44,096 nt of DNA from SZUA-229 sp036567985 (GTDB lineage: Bacteria; Pseudomonadota; Gammaproteobacteria; SZUA-229). Where the stretch lies: the NCBI GenBank assembly GCA_036567985.1, contig DATCTK010000018.1:1-44096 (forward strand), given 5' to 3'. Position 1 is the stretch's first letter. The number at the start of each line of letters is the position of its first letter. Below are positions 7,750 through 15,620 of the stretch, in pieces. The notes under the pieces are model-generated. The model did no database searches, was not told the origin of the DNA, and worked only from the letters and a program-made list of their open reading frames with translations. The position numbers and the translations under genes are program-made.

Positions 7750-9006
7750 ATGCGAAAAATCAGTCATAAACTGTCACTTGCCACCTGCACCCTGCTGGGT
7801 GGCGCACAGCAGGCACAGGCAGAAGCCATTGATAATGCCTGGGATCTGGACTCATCAATACTCTATTACAGCGAAGCCGATGATCGTGTCAGCGTCACCA
7901 AAGCGATGGCATTTCTCAGCGGCAAGCTGTCGGCAAAGGATACGATTAACGTCAACCTGGTGCTGGATACCATGTCAGGCGCCACCCCCACCGGCGCAGT
8001 CAAAAGCCAGTCATCCAGTCTAACCTCGTTTACCGGTGCGTCTGGTGCCAGCGCGACCATCGATGGTGGCGCCTCTGTAGACCGGGTACACTTCAGCGAC
8101 ACCCGCATGGGCGTTGCCCTCAGCTGGGATCATCAACTGAACCGCACCCACACCATCAGTTATGGCGGCAGCCTTTCAGTAGAAAAAGATTACCAGTCCT
8201 ATGGCGCGAGTATTAATTACCGCATTGATTCGGCAGATCGTTCCTACACCTATACTTTCGGTCTGGCCACGGCATGGGATCAGATTTATCGAAAAACCGA
8301 CGGCACACCGGAGCCACTGTCCAGTGTTGAAGACAACAGTATTTTTTCCGATGGCGAGCGTTATAGCTACGATTTACTCGCGGGCATAACAAAAGTCTTT
8401 AATAAAAAAACCATCGCACAACTGAATTATACCCTGTCGTATTCCGATGGTTACCATACCGACCCCTATAAAGTCGTCTCACAGGTACGCCTGGTGGAGG
8501 ATTCAATCACGGGAGAGTTTGCCTGGGCCGAACTGGAACGCTACTATGAGGCACGCCCCGATTCACGTCTACGCCATGTCATCTTTACCTCAATGGCGCA
8601 CCAGTATGCCGGCGCGGGCGAAACCCTGCACCTCGATTACCGGCTTTATACAGATGACTGGGGCATAGATTCACACACCGTCACACTGAGACACAGGACA
8701 CCACTGTCAAAGCAGGCTTACCTCGAACCCCATATCCGTTATTACCAGCAATCCGCTGCCGACTTTTATCTGCACAGCATTCTGGATAACGATAGCAGTC
8801 CGGTGGTATTACCCGAGTATGCCAGTGCAGATAACCGACTGGCGGAAACCACCGGCATCACACTGGGTATGGAGTATGGCCAGCAGCTGGCTGGGGGCAA
8901 GTTGCGTATCCGTGGTGAATATATAAACTGGCAGCACCAGGATGCGGAATATGATGAAACCGCCGCAGTGGTATTGCAGTTGAGCTACCAGAAGCGCTTT
9001 TACTAA
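7750..9006 (+). CDS. DUF3570 outer-membrane protein with a flavinylation-like motif
   Basis: A 418-residue DUF3570 protein. I chose the ATG at 7750, which gives a signal peptide ending AQA at 24. The body is beta-barrel-like, with alternating strands such as YTYTFGLATAWDQIY, TIAQLNYTLSYSDGY and LHLDYRLYTDDWG, and ends VVLQLSYQKRFY with a terminal aromatic residue. Residues 73-79 read DTMSGAT, matching the Dxx(S/T)GAT signature modified by ApbE in NqrB/NqrC-type proteins; apbE is the next gene. DUF3570 is of unknown function; covalent FMN on Thr79 is an inference. The N-terminal GAT-PTG region precedes a Ser/Gly/Ala-rich stretch that may be a loop. Confidence 0.85.
   Translation: MRKISHKLSLATCTLLGGAQQAQAEAIDNAWDLDSSILYYSEADDRVSVTKAMAFLSGKLSAKDTINVNLVLDTMSGATPTGAVKSQSSSLTSFTGASGASATIDGGASVDRVHFSDTRMGVALSWDHQLNRTHTISYGGSLSVEKDYQSYGASINYRIDSADRSYTYTFGLATAWDQIYRKTDGTPEPLSSVEDNSIFSDGERYSYDLLAGITKVFNKKTIAQLNYTLSYSDGYHTDPYKVVSQVRLVEDSITGEFAWAELERYYEARPDSRLRHVIFTSMAHQYAGAGETLHLDYRLYTDDWGIDSHTVTLRHRTPLSKQAYLEPHIRYYQQSAADFYLHSILDNDSSPVVLPEYASADNRLAETTGITLGMEYGQQLAGGKLRIRGEYINWQHQDAEYDETAAVVLQLSYQKRFY
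7966..7986 (+). other. ApbE-type flavinylation motif (DTMSGAT) in DUF3570
   Basis: Codons for D-T-M-S-G-A-T, residues 73-79 of the protein starting at 7750. The established ApbE target consensus is approximately D-g-x-(S/T)-G-A-T, with FMN attached to the final Thr. Match is seen directly; modification is inferred. Confidence 0.55.
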
Positions 9007-9080
9007 GCAACTGTCAGGAAAATATCACAGCACACACCCGGACCTGAAAAGGTCATACCTGAACGATTCGCTTGTATTTA

Positions 9081-9109
9081 AAAATACCGGGGCATAAGCT
9101 CGGTATTTT
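9081..9109 (+). terminator. Hairpin between DUF3570 and apbE
   Basis: AAAATACCG pairs perfectly with CGGTATTTT across an 11-base loop, ending in a short T-run (TTTTA). It may be a weak or partial terminator that lowers apbE expression relative to the upstream genes, or a processing site. Confidence 0.45.
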
Positions 9110-9129
9110 AATAAACCAAAGAACTCAGC

Positions 9130-10020
9130 TTGCTACAGATTGAACTGCAACAGAAAAACGGTTATTGCATTGGTCGGTTCAGCGCCATGGCCTGCCCCTG
9201 CGAAATTCTGCTTGAAACCGATGACCTTACACTGGCAGAAAAAATCACCCGACTGGCCGCAGAGGAAGCCCTTCGCGTTGAACACAAGTTCAGTCGTTAC
9301 CGTAATGACAACATTATTTACCAGATAAACAATGCCAAAGGGCAAGCGATAACGGTTGATAATGAAACCGCGCTGCTTCTGGATTTTGCACAACAGTGTT
9401 TCGAACTCAGTGACGGCCTGTTTGATATCACTTCAGGCATTCTACGCAGGGTCTGGCGTTTTGATGGCTCTGATCGGATACCCGATGCAGATGCTGTAAA
9501 CCAGCTGTTACCTTTTATTGGCTGGCACAAAATCAGCTGGCAGGTACCACAGATTAAACTGCCCGAAGGCATGGAGATTGATCTTGGCGGCATTGGCAAG
9601 GAATACGCAGTGGACGCCACGGTAAAATTACTCCGCCAGCACACGCAACACAGTTTTCTGGTGAATTATGGCGGGGATATCGCCTGTCCAAAACCACGCC
9701 TTAATAATCAACCCTGGCTTATTGGCGTGGACGATCCGGGGCACACCGGCGAAGTCAGTGCCGGCGCCATCAGCCTGTACCGGGGAGGCCTGGCCACCAG
9801 TGGTGATGCACGACGCTTTTTACTCAGGGATGGCAAACGCTACAGCCATATTCTTAACCCGAAAACTGGCTACCCGGTTGAAGGCGCGCCCCGCTCGGTG
9901 AGCGTAATTGCCAGCACGTGTATTGAGGCGGGCATGCTGTCCACCTTTGCCATGTTACAGGGTTCACAGGCAGTGTCATTCCTGGATGCACAGGATGTGA
10001 AATACTGGTGTATCGCCTGA
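9130..10020 (+). CDS. apbE: FAD:protein FMN transferase, ApbE family
   Basis: ApbE transfers FMN from FAD onto a Thr/Ser of extracytoplasmic redox proteins. The 296-residue protein has the family motifs: FSAMACPCEI near 17-26, DLGGIGKEYAVD at about 151-162, VNYGGDI at 178-184, SGDARRF and RYSHILNPKTGYP at 224-249, and EAGMLSTFAMLQG near 266-278. The reading frame starts at TTG 9130; an in-frame stop at 9112 rules out an upstream extension. No signal peptide or lipobox is visible, unlike many bacterial ApbE lipoproteins, so action in the cytoplasm before export is possible. It follows DUF3570 after a 123-base gap with a hairpin. Substrate is inferred to be DUF3570. Confidence 0.92.
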   Translation: MLQIELQQKNGYCIGRFSAMACPCEILLETDDLTLAEKITRLAAEEALRVEHKFSRYRNDNIIYQINNAKGQAITVDNETALLLDFAQQCFELSDGLFDITSGILRRVWRFDGSDRIPDADAVNQLLPFIGWHKISWQVPQIKLPEGMEIDLGGIGKEYAVDATVKLLRQHTQHSFLVNYGGDIACPKPRLNNQPWLIGVDDPGHTGEVSAGAISLYRGGLATSGDARRFLLRDGKRYSHILNPKTGYPVEGAPRSVSVIASTCIEAGMLSTFAMLQGSQAVSFLDAQDVKYWCIA

Positions 10021-10146
10021 ATGAAAGAAACATTTAATTGACTGATTCCCATGACCCTGCGTGGGAACGAGAAGGACCTTCTGAACTGTTCATTTGAGAT
10101 CGAAACCGAAAGCCGAGTCATGATTTTTTAAAATGACTTATTTACT

Positions 10147-10179
10147 TTTATTTGCGTTAATTCGCGTTTATTTGCGGAC
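10147..10179 (+). repeat. TTTATTTGCG dispersed element, copy 1
   Basis: A 33-base string starting TTTATTTGCGTTAATTCGCG and ending TTTATTTGCGGAC. It is 31/33 identical to 20321-20353, in another repeat-filled gap. A shorter inverted relative is seen at 20161-20180. Confidence 0.75.
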
Positions 10180-10193
10180 TTAAATATATGAAA

Positions 10194-10223
10194 GGTGGAA
10201 CCACTTCGCTTGCTCCACCCTAC
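10194..10223. repeat. GGTGGA/TCCACC palindromic element, copy 1
   Basis: GGTGGA and TCCACC arms flank a CTTCGCTTG centre, followed by CTAC. A close relative lies at 39538-39567 (same arms, centre and CTAC tail). REP-like elements of this type are common between genes in gammaproteobacteria. Confidence 0.6.
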
Positions 10224-10247
10224 AACCTGCTTTAATTGCGTCCATTT

Positions 10248-10460
10248 ATTCCGCACATCCGTGTGCTCCACCCTTCGGGCCGTGCTTCCGCACGTTCAAA
10301 GTGCTCCTGCACTTTAGTATTCCGCACACCCATGTGCTCCACCCTTCGGGCCGTGCATTCGCACGTTCAAAGTGCTCCTGCACTTTAGTATTCCGCACAT
10401 CCGTGTGCTCCACCCTTCGGGCCGTGCATTCGCACGTTCAAAGTGCTCCTGCACTTTAGT
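10248..10460. repeat. Three tandem 71-bp units, each with three hairpins
   Basis: Units span 10248-10318, 10319-10389 and 10390-10460. Each contains GCACA-nnnn-TGTGC, CGTGC-nnnn-GCACG and AAAGTGC-TCCT-GCACTTT. The few differences among copies (TCCG/CCCA in the first loop, TTCC/ATTC in the second) fall in loops, leaving every stem intact. There are no spacers, so this is not a CRISPR array. It lies between convergent genes. Confidence 0.9.
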
Positions 10461-10499
10461 GCGTTCATTTGGGTTCTCTTTTTAAAGAATACTTTAGCC

Positions 10500-12092
10500 C
10501 TAGAACAGCGCAGCCTCACCCGCCACGCTTTCATCTATTTTAATATCACCATCCGGATTCAATCCAGCATCGGCAGTTAATACCTCGGGGTTCTGTACAC
10601 CGAAATAGGAATACACGGTCGAGGCAATTGACATGGGCTCTGCTTCGTAGCTGTCATCAGTTGGTCGAGTGAACTGCCGGTTCTGTCCGGCATCACCAAA
10701 ACGCTCGGTTTTACCAACCACCTTGCCCAATGCTGCCTGGCCACGAATACCCGCACCGCCGATGGTGTACAGGTTCTGGTTATTGCCGTGATCCCAGCCC
10801 ATTGAACCGTTGAGGTTTACATTGCGGCCAAAGTCACCGTGTACATTAATAATAATATTATCCGTCGGTACGCCTACCAATGGCAGCGGGTTATCCGGAT
10901 CACTGAGATCATAGCGAGTACCGAACTTAAGATGCTTGGCTGCAACACGCAATGTATTCATCAGATCGGTCATGCGGTCTTCATATTTAGCGATGGCGTT
11001 ATCATGATCATCCCAGCCGCCCAGGCCACCGCCGACGGTGATATAAAGCGAATCGGGGTTCTGAATTGCCAGAGTCACCGCAGCCTTGACGCGCGCCGCA
11101 AAATTCCCATTGGGATAGGCCAGCTTACCCGTATCCACATCACGATCCGGGTCATTCACATCCGTAATATCAGGCAATAATGCATCGTTGTTGATATTAG
11201 TGGTAAATCCACTGATTTTACTTTCCAGTGAACTCCGGTTGGCAAAACCATCAGCCACTTCCCGGAATCGCTGCTGGGCTTCGCTCATGCGCTTGTTGAC
11301 CATGGCATCAATCACCGACTGATCGGCGCCACCCACCACACTTCGTCCCCTGGAGTATGGGTTATCAAAGCTGGTATCAAGGCTGATGCCGCGCATTATT
11401 AACGGCAGATTGATTGCATTCGCCGAAGCATCCGTAGCAAACGCAGATGACTCACCTTCAAATGAAACAAACGGCAGGATTAAATCCTCAAGCTGCCGTC
11501 CGCCCAGTGCGGTAGAACCATCCAGCTGTGCTTTATTAGCATACAACACCGACGCAATGGTTGTGCCTACGCCACCGGCTATTTCAATATCCAGATTACC
11601 CTTCTGACTGGACAGTATACTTGGCCGATGTGCACGGGTATTTTCCTTACGCCGGTTAATGGTGCGATACACACTCAGCATCTCATTGCCGGCACCACCC
11701 AGACCATTACCGGTCAACATGTCCTCCATCGCCGTACCACCGGCATCTTTCCAGAAGCCGTGGCGGGTAATCTGGCCCGGATTCATCGGATCATCATCCA
11801 GACGTAGAATGGCTTCACCAGCACCACCCGCATTTACATCTGCGGTATATGGATTTTGTGATGTGGCATTGATGTCCGCAATATTGGTCAGGTTGCCGGC
11901 CAGCTCCGACGGCCCACCATAAAGAAAGATATTAATCACCTGGGGCAAACGTGTTGGCGCTATGAAATTCGCCTGACTAATATTGGCTGCGGCCCTGGCC
12001 TGCTTGATAAAATGCTGTTGCGTGAACAGTGATGGTGCAACAGCGCTAACCGCGAAGGCACCTGCGGATTGAATAAACTGTCTGCGCTTCAT
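10500..12092 (-). CDS. Exported DUF1501 protein (Tat signal)
   Basis: A DUF1501 protein of 530 residues, a family in the alkaline phosphatase/sulfatase fold group with no settled activity. The N-terminus MKRRQFIQSAGAFAVSAVA is a twin-arginine (Tat) signal. Later motifs GGGLGGWDDHDN and HGDFGRNVNLNGSMGWDHGN correspond to the conserved GGWDTH and SEFGRT...DHG blocks of the family, with the metal-like Asp/His residues kept. I prefer the ATG at 12092, with AGGGAG eight bases upstream; a GTG at 12101 would overlap the preceding stop. It is second in a two-gene operon with a DUF1800-like lipoprotein; such pairs recur in bacteria. Confidence 0.85.
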   Translation of the reverse strand: MKRRQFIQSAGAFAVSAVAPSLFTQQHFIKQARAAANISQANFIAPTRLPQVINIFLYGGPSELAGNLTNIADINATSQNPYTADVNAGGAGEAILRLDDDPMNPGQITRHGFWKDAGGTAMEDMLTGNGLGGAGNEMLSVYRTINRRKENTRAHRPSILSSQKGNLDIEIAGGVGTTIASVLYANKAQLDGSTALGGRQLEDLILPFVSFEGESSAFATDASANAINLPLIMRGISLDTSFDNPYSRGRSVVGGADQSVIDAMVNKRMSEAQQRFREVADGFANRSSLESKISGFTTNINNDALLPDITDVNDPDRDVDTGKLAYPNGNFAARVKAAVTLAIQNPDSLYITVGGGLGGWDDHDNAIAKYEDRMTDLMNTLRVAAKHLKFGTRYDLSDPDNPLPLVGVPTDNIIINVHGDFGRNVNLNGSMGWDHGNNQNLYTIGGAGIRGQAALGKVVGKTERFGDAGQNRQFTRPTDDSYEAEPMSIASTVYSYFGVQNPEVLTADAGLNPDGDIKIDESVAGEAALF

Positions 12093-12097
12093 TCGCC

Positions 12098-13873
12098 TCA
12101 CTCCCTAACCGCGAGAAAATAATAGTATTCGGGCAGTCTTGATACATAGTCAAAGACAACCTGCGCCACTTCGTCATAGGCATAATCCCGAATCACCTGA
12201 TTTTCCAGTACATCTTCGGTAAGAAAATTCCGTGTCTCGAAATAGGCAATCAGATCTGCTTTTTCCTCGTCGCTAGCCTTACGCTGCAATACACTCATAA
12301 ACAGGTAATCCAGGTAATCATCAAGATCCAGGCTAAGCACTCGCTGGGAGCGCTCACTCAGACGCGCAGCACGTGTCTGTTCATATGCATATTTAGCCAG
12401 CACTGCTTCTGTTACTTCGGTTTCAGCCGCATCCGGCAGCGGTGGTAATTCATCCGGTAATTCTATTCCCAGACCCATTTTCCAGCGACAGCGATTGCGA
12501 TACTGAACAGCTTCAACATTACTGTTACATGAACTGTTATTGGCATTCAGATCCGAGCTGGCATTACCCAGTAACAAGTACTCACGCACGCCCTTGTGGT
12601 AATTGGCAAAGCTCAATGAGTCCATTGGTACACCACTGAATCGACCCAGTTTTAATTCCATCACCGGCCAGCCCATATGTTTCAGACTGACTTTACGATC
12701 AATATTATCGCTGGTCATTTCCATCAACAGGTCACGGTAGGGTTTCCAGTCGAGCTGGTGCGCGGTGGAGAAAAAGGTTTCCTCTGCGGATTTGGGTCGT
12801 TCGTTTTCCAGCAAATAGGCCCTGGAAAACAGAATGGATTTAAAAATATCCTGAAATGTCTGTGGATTATCACGCATAACCGTCTGCACGATACGGATTT
12901 TCTCATCGGCAGTTTTTTTGTAAAACAGGTAATCTACAATCACCGTGGTAACGCGAGGAATCAACAGCGGATGATTGGCTATCACGTCATAGAAGTCACC
13001 GCAGGTGGTCACATAAGTGTCGAGTACGTATTGCGGCTCGGTGTTGATAAAACCGGTAGACAGCAGTTCATAATCAGCATCCTGGTCGCTCAGGTACAGA
13101 TCCTTGCAGGCTTTGGAAGCCCTGGGCACATCCTCATCCCGATCGAACAGACCGAGATAAATTTCAATCATCTCACGGGTATTGTCTTCCGGTGAGCGGA
13201 AACGACGCCAGTTTTCCTGGGTGCGTTGATGCCGCGCGACAATCTGGCGAATGGTTTTATTTTCACGCAAGTCTTCACGCAGTTTGAAAAACACCTTCTG
13301 CACATCACGAATACTGGCACTGTCAATTTCTTCTGCAGGAGAAAACAAAATGCTGTTGGTGAGTACGTAGGTAATCCAGATATCCAGCGTATTTTTACTC
13401 AGGGGATACTGGTAAATCCGCGCCATGGGAAGGTGCTTCGGCCAGTCGCTGTTAGAGTCATTGAAATCAATGCGGAACAGTGAACGATAACGCTGTTCAT
13501 CAACCCCGTTCTGACGATCATCATCCTGATCGGTTATCAGCAAATCATGATGGTTACGCTGCTGCTGGGTCAATTCATACTCAAACGCCGCTTTGGTATT
13601 GACAAGAAAATTGTCACCGGCCTTTAAACTCAGGTTATCCATGCCATTGGAAATATCAAAGAACTCATCGACCGGGACCCCTTTGAACAGTGTGGCCAGC
13701 AACTTATTCGCCACCTGGTATTTCTGCTCATCACTCAGTGCATCATATTCGGCCTTGCTGAGCTCGCCTGAATAGCTTGTACTGCTGCTACTGCCAGTGG
13801 GCGCATCCGGTGTACAGGAAACGATCAATAGCAGTGCGCCCAGTAATAAATACACCGACCGGAATATCGACAT
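12098..13873 (-). CDS. Large lipoprotein, distant DUF1800-like partner of DUF1501
   Basis: A 591-residue lipoprotein: the signal MSIFRSVYLLLGALLLIVSC places the lipid on Cys20. A short Ser/Thr-rich linker is followed by a mostly helical, charged body. Segments such as SPEDNTREMIEIYLGLFD and VIVDYLFYKKTADEK...FQDIFKSILFSRAYL recall the helices of DUF1800 proteins (N.ARELMELHTLG; LL.SPEF), but the match is loose. The near-C-terminal YLDYLFMSVLQRKASDEEKADL also fits that pattern. The ATG at 13873 is clear. Its stop lies six bases before the DUF1501 ATG, so the two are surely cotranscribed and probably act together at the cell envelope. Function is not known. Confidence 0.6.
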   Translation of the reverse strand: MSIFRSVYLLLGALLLIVSCTPDAPTGSSSSTSYSGELSKAEYDALSDEQKYQVANKLLATLFKGVPVDEFFDISNGMDNLSLKAGDNFLVNTKAAFEYELTQQQRNHHDLLITDQDDDRQNGVDEQRYRSLFRIDFNDSNSDWPKHLPMARIYQYPLSKNTLDIWITYVLTNSILFSPAEEIDSASIRDVQKVFFKLREDLRENKTIRQIVARHQRTQENWRRFRSPEDNTREMIEIYLGLFDRDEDVPRASKACKDLYLSDQDADYELLSTGFINTEPQYVLDTYVTTCGDFYDVIANHPLLIPRVTTVIVDYLFYKKTADEKIRIVQTVMRDNPQTFQDIFKSILFSRAYLLENERPKSAEETFFSTAHQLDWKPYRDLLMEMTSDNIDRKVSLKHMGWPVMELKLGRFSGVPMDSLSFANYHKGVREYLLLGNASSDLNANNSSCNSNVEAVQYRNRCRWKMGLGIELPDELPPLPDAAETEVTEAVLAKYAYEQTRAARLSERSQRVLSLDLDDYLDYLFMSVLQRKASDEEKADLIAYFETRNFLTEDVLENQVIRDYAYDEVAQVVFDYVSRLPEYYYFLAVRE

Positions 13874-14046
13874 GATTAAAGCCTCGCTGATTATCCTTAA
13901 TCACTGCACTGAGGCAGGACAAGATCAAAGTATTAACAGACGCAGTATATTAGTCGAGTTGTGTATTAAATGTGAAAGAGCTAGCAAAATACCGGACTGG
14001 CATGGCCGCTGCCCGCGAATAAAGGTGAAGAACTGGCTATAGCGGA

Positions 14047-14436
14047 CTATTCCGGACGTTTGAGCCGCACCAGCTGTCGTCGCTGCTTTTTACTCGGCCG
14101 GCTGTCACTGAAGGGCATACTGGCATTAATAATCTTCATTGACTCTGCAAGCGCGGCACGTTTCTGCTGACTCTGTTGTGACTCTGTATACAGGGCCTGC
14201 GCCTCGCTTGCGGGGCGGCGCTGCTGATTGAGTCCTTCGATAGTAATCACAAATTCATACTGGCCACGGGTGATTTTAAGTTGATCACCCACCTTCACAT
14301 TGCGCGAAGGCTTTACCCGCTCACCATTGAGATGCACCTTACCACCGCTCACCGCCTCGGCGGCCAGAGAACGTGTCTTGAAAAAACGTGCCGCCCATAA
14401 CCATTTATCGATGCGTTGCTGTTCAGCTGCGGACAT
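14047..14436 (-). CDS. hslR: Heat-shock RNA-binding protein Hsp15
   Basis: HslR is an S4-domain protein that binds stalled 50S subunits carrying nascent chains and helps recycle them. The 129-residue product has the S4 fold at the N-terminus (RIDKWLWAARFFKTRSLAAEAV, then GGKVHLNGERVKPSRNVKVGD) and a basic tail (SRPSKKQRRQLVRLKRPE), matching Hsp15 length and layout. It overlaps the upstream FecR-domain gene by 14 bases, so it is probably translated from the same message. No heat-shock promoter was seen immediately ahead of the pair. Confidence 0.93.
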   Translation of the reverse strand: MSAAEQQRIDKWLWAARFFKTRSLAAEAVSGGKVHLNGERVKPSRNVKVGDQLKITRGQYEFVITIEGLNQQRRPASEAQALYTESQQSQQKRAALAESMKIINASMPFSDSRPSKKQRRQLVRLKRPE

Positions 14437-15439
14437 GACCTTTCACACGCCGAAGCAGCAACAGCACTGGCACCAGTAACAACCAGCTGATGGAACCCAG
14501 AAAACTTTTCTTTTCTTTCGGTGCTTCTTCAAACACCCCATCGCGGGCTTCTATGGCTTTGATCTGACTGGAGTCATCGGCAACATGCGCTGCCTGCCCA
14601 CTGTTCAGCGCAACCTTCTGTTGGTCACTTTTAATATCAATTGCGCCCTTACTGACCTTTACAAACAGGCCGTCACTATTAACGTCCAGGCTGCCATCAC
14701 AGCCATGGGACTGCAGCACGCGAATCGCATACTCTGTGCCGCGCACCCCCACTGTGGCAACCGGCGTGTGCATTTCATAAATGTCCTCGGCCACCTTGCC
14801 TATACTGCCGGTGATTTTTTTCACACTGCCTTTAATCAGGCGTAGCACACTGCGATTACCACCGCGTAATAACTGGTAATCTTCAATGCGCATTTCACTG
14901 TTACAGCGTAGATCGATCTTGGCATCATCTATCATGCTCAACCGGATAAACCCTTCGACACCGGTAAATATGCGATCACCCACAAACACCTCGCTGCCCA
15001 GCGTCAGGTCACGGCGCTTGTGCTTTTCCGATAGCACAAATGCCCTTCCCCGCGCCCTGATCACCTGACCCACTGCACTGGGACCTTTATACACCACCGC
15101 CTTGCTACTGCCTGGTGGTGGTGTTGGCCTGATGCTGCTGGTGTAGGCGGGTAATTCAATGCGCTCACCGGGCAGAATTTTGGTTGAATCGGCACCAACG
15201 AAGGCATGGGGATTGGTACGTACAATCTTGCGGATAATTTCCGGCCAGTGCTTTTGCTGATCCGCATAAAGCACCTGCACAATGCTGAAAATACTCTGCC
15301 CCGGCTGAACATACAGATAGCGTTTCTCTGTATTGAACTTCGATGCCTGGGCAAACACATGGGCGGAAAAACTCAACACCAGACACGCAAGTACCAGCAT
15401 GGGTAACAACTTGAACCTGAAGAGGGACATCGATGACAT
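14423..15439 (-). CDS. Exported LysM- and FecR-domain protein
   Basis: A 338-residue envelope protein. It has a signal peptide (cleavage likely after VFA at 30) and a LysM-like segment at about 40-97 (YLYVQPGQSIFSIVQVLY...ILPGERIELP). A FecR domain follows at about 145-250, with GDRIFTGVEGFIRLSMIDDAKIDL and THxVATVGVRGTEYAI-like sequence, the signature of FecR sensor folds. A C-terminal hydrophobic segment (ISWLLLVPVLLLL) comes next, with Arg/Lys after it, suggesting a membrane anchor facing the periplasm. No FecI-type sigma gene is adjacent, so a signalling role is unproven; peptidoglycan binding is suggested by the LysM-like part. It overlaps hslR. Confidence 0.78.
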   Translation of the reverse strand: MSSMSLFRFKLLPMLVLACLVLSFSAHVFAQASKFNTEKRYLYVQPGQSIFSIVQVLYADQQKHWPEIIRKIVRTNPHAFVGADSTKILPGERIELPAYTSSIRPTPPPGSSKAVVYKGPSAVGQVIRARGRAFVLSEKHKRRDLTLGSEVFVGDRIFTGVEGFIRLSMIDDAKIDLRCNSEMRIEDYQLLRGGNRSVLRLIKGSVKKITGSIGKVAEDIYEMHTPVATVGVRGTEYAIRVLQSHGCDGSLDVNSDGLFVKVSKGAIDIKSDQQKVALNSGQAAHVADDSSQIKAIEARDGVFEEAPKEKKSFLGSISWLLLVPVLLLLRRVKGHVRS

Positions 15440-15566
15440 ATAAAGCTCTGCTCAACGAATAAAAATCAATCGGCCAGATCTATCTGGAAACTGAACCAAT
15501 CATATCAGGCTTTGAGTGCCTGTTAAAAAAATATTGTTTTTCAATTACTTACATCTCAAAAAAAGA

Positions 15567-15594
15567 AAAACCCCTGCTTCAGGGCAGGGGTTTT
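15567..15594 (-). terminator. Intrinsic terminator behind htpG
   Basis: On the minus strand CCCCTGC-CCTGAA-GCAGGGG forms a stem extended by A/T pairs, followed by TTTTTC and a further T-run. It ends 27 bases beyond the htpG stop. Confidence 0.9.
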
Positions 15595-15620
15595 GTCAGG
15601 CTTTCATGCATTATGCGAAA

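Larger units (their letters stand above)
10021..10499. other. Repeat-filled gap of 479 bases
   Basis: No gene is seen. From left to right the gap holds a CCCATGACCCTGCGTGGG hairpin-like string (10048-10065), a 33-base TTTATTTGCG element, a GGTGGA...TCCACC element, and three tandem 71-base units; each repeat has its own entry. Convergent apbE and the DUF1501 gene flank it, so termination must occur here. Confidence 0.6.

Noticed and set aside
10248..10460. CRISPR array
   Set aside because: The 71-bp units follow each other without any spacer, are internally palindromic, and have no cas genes nearby.
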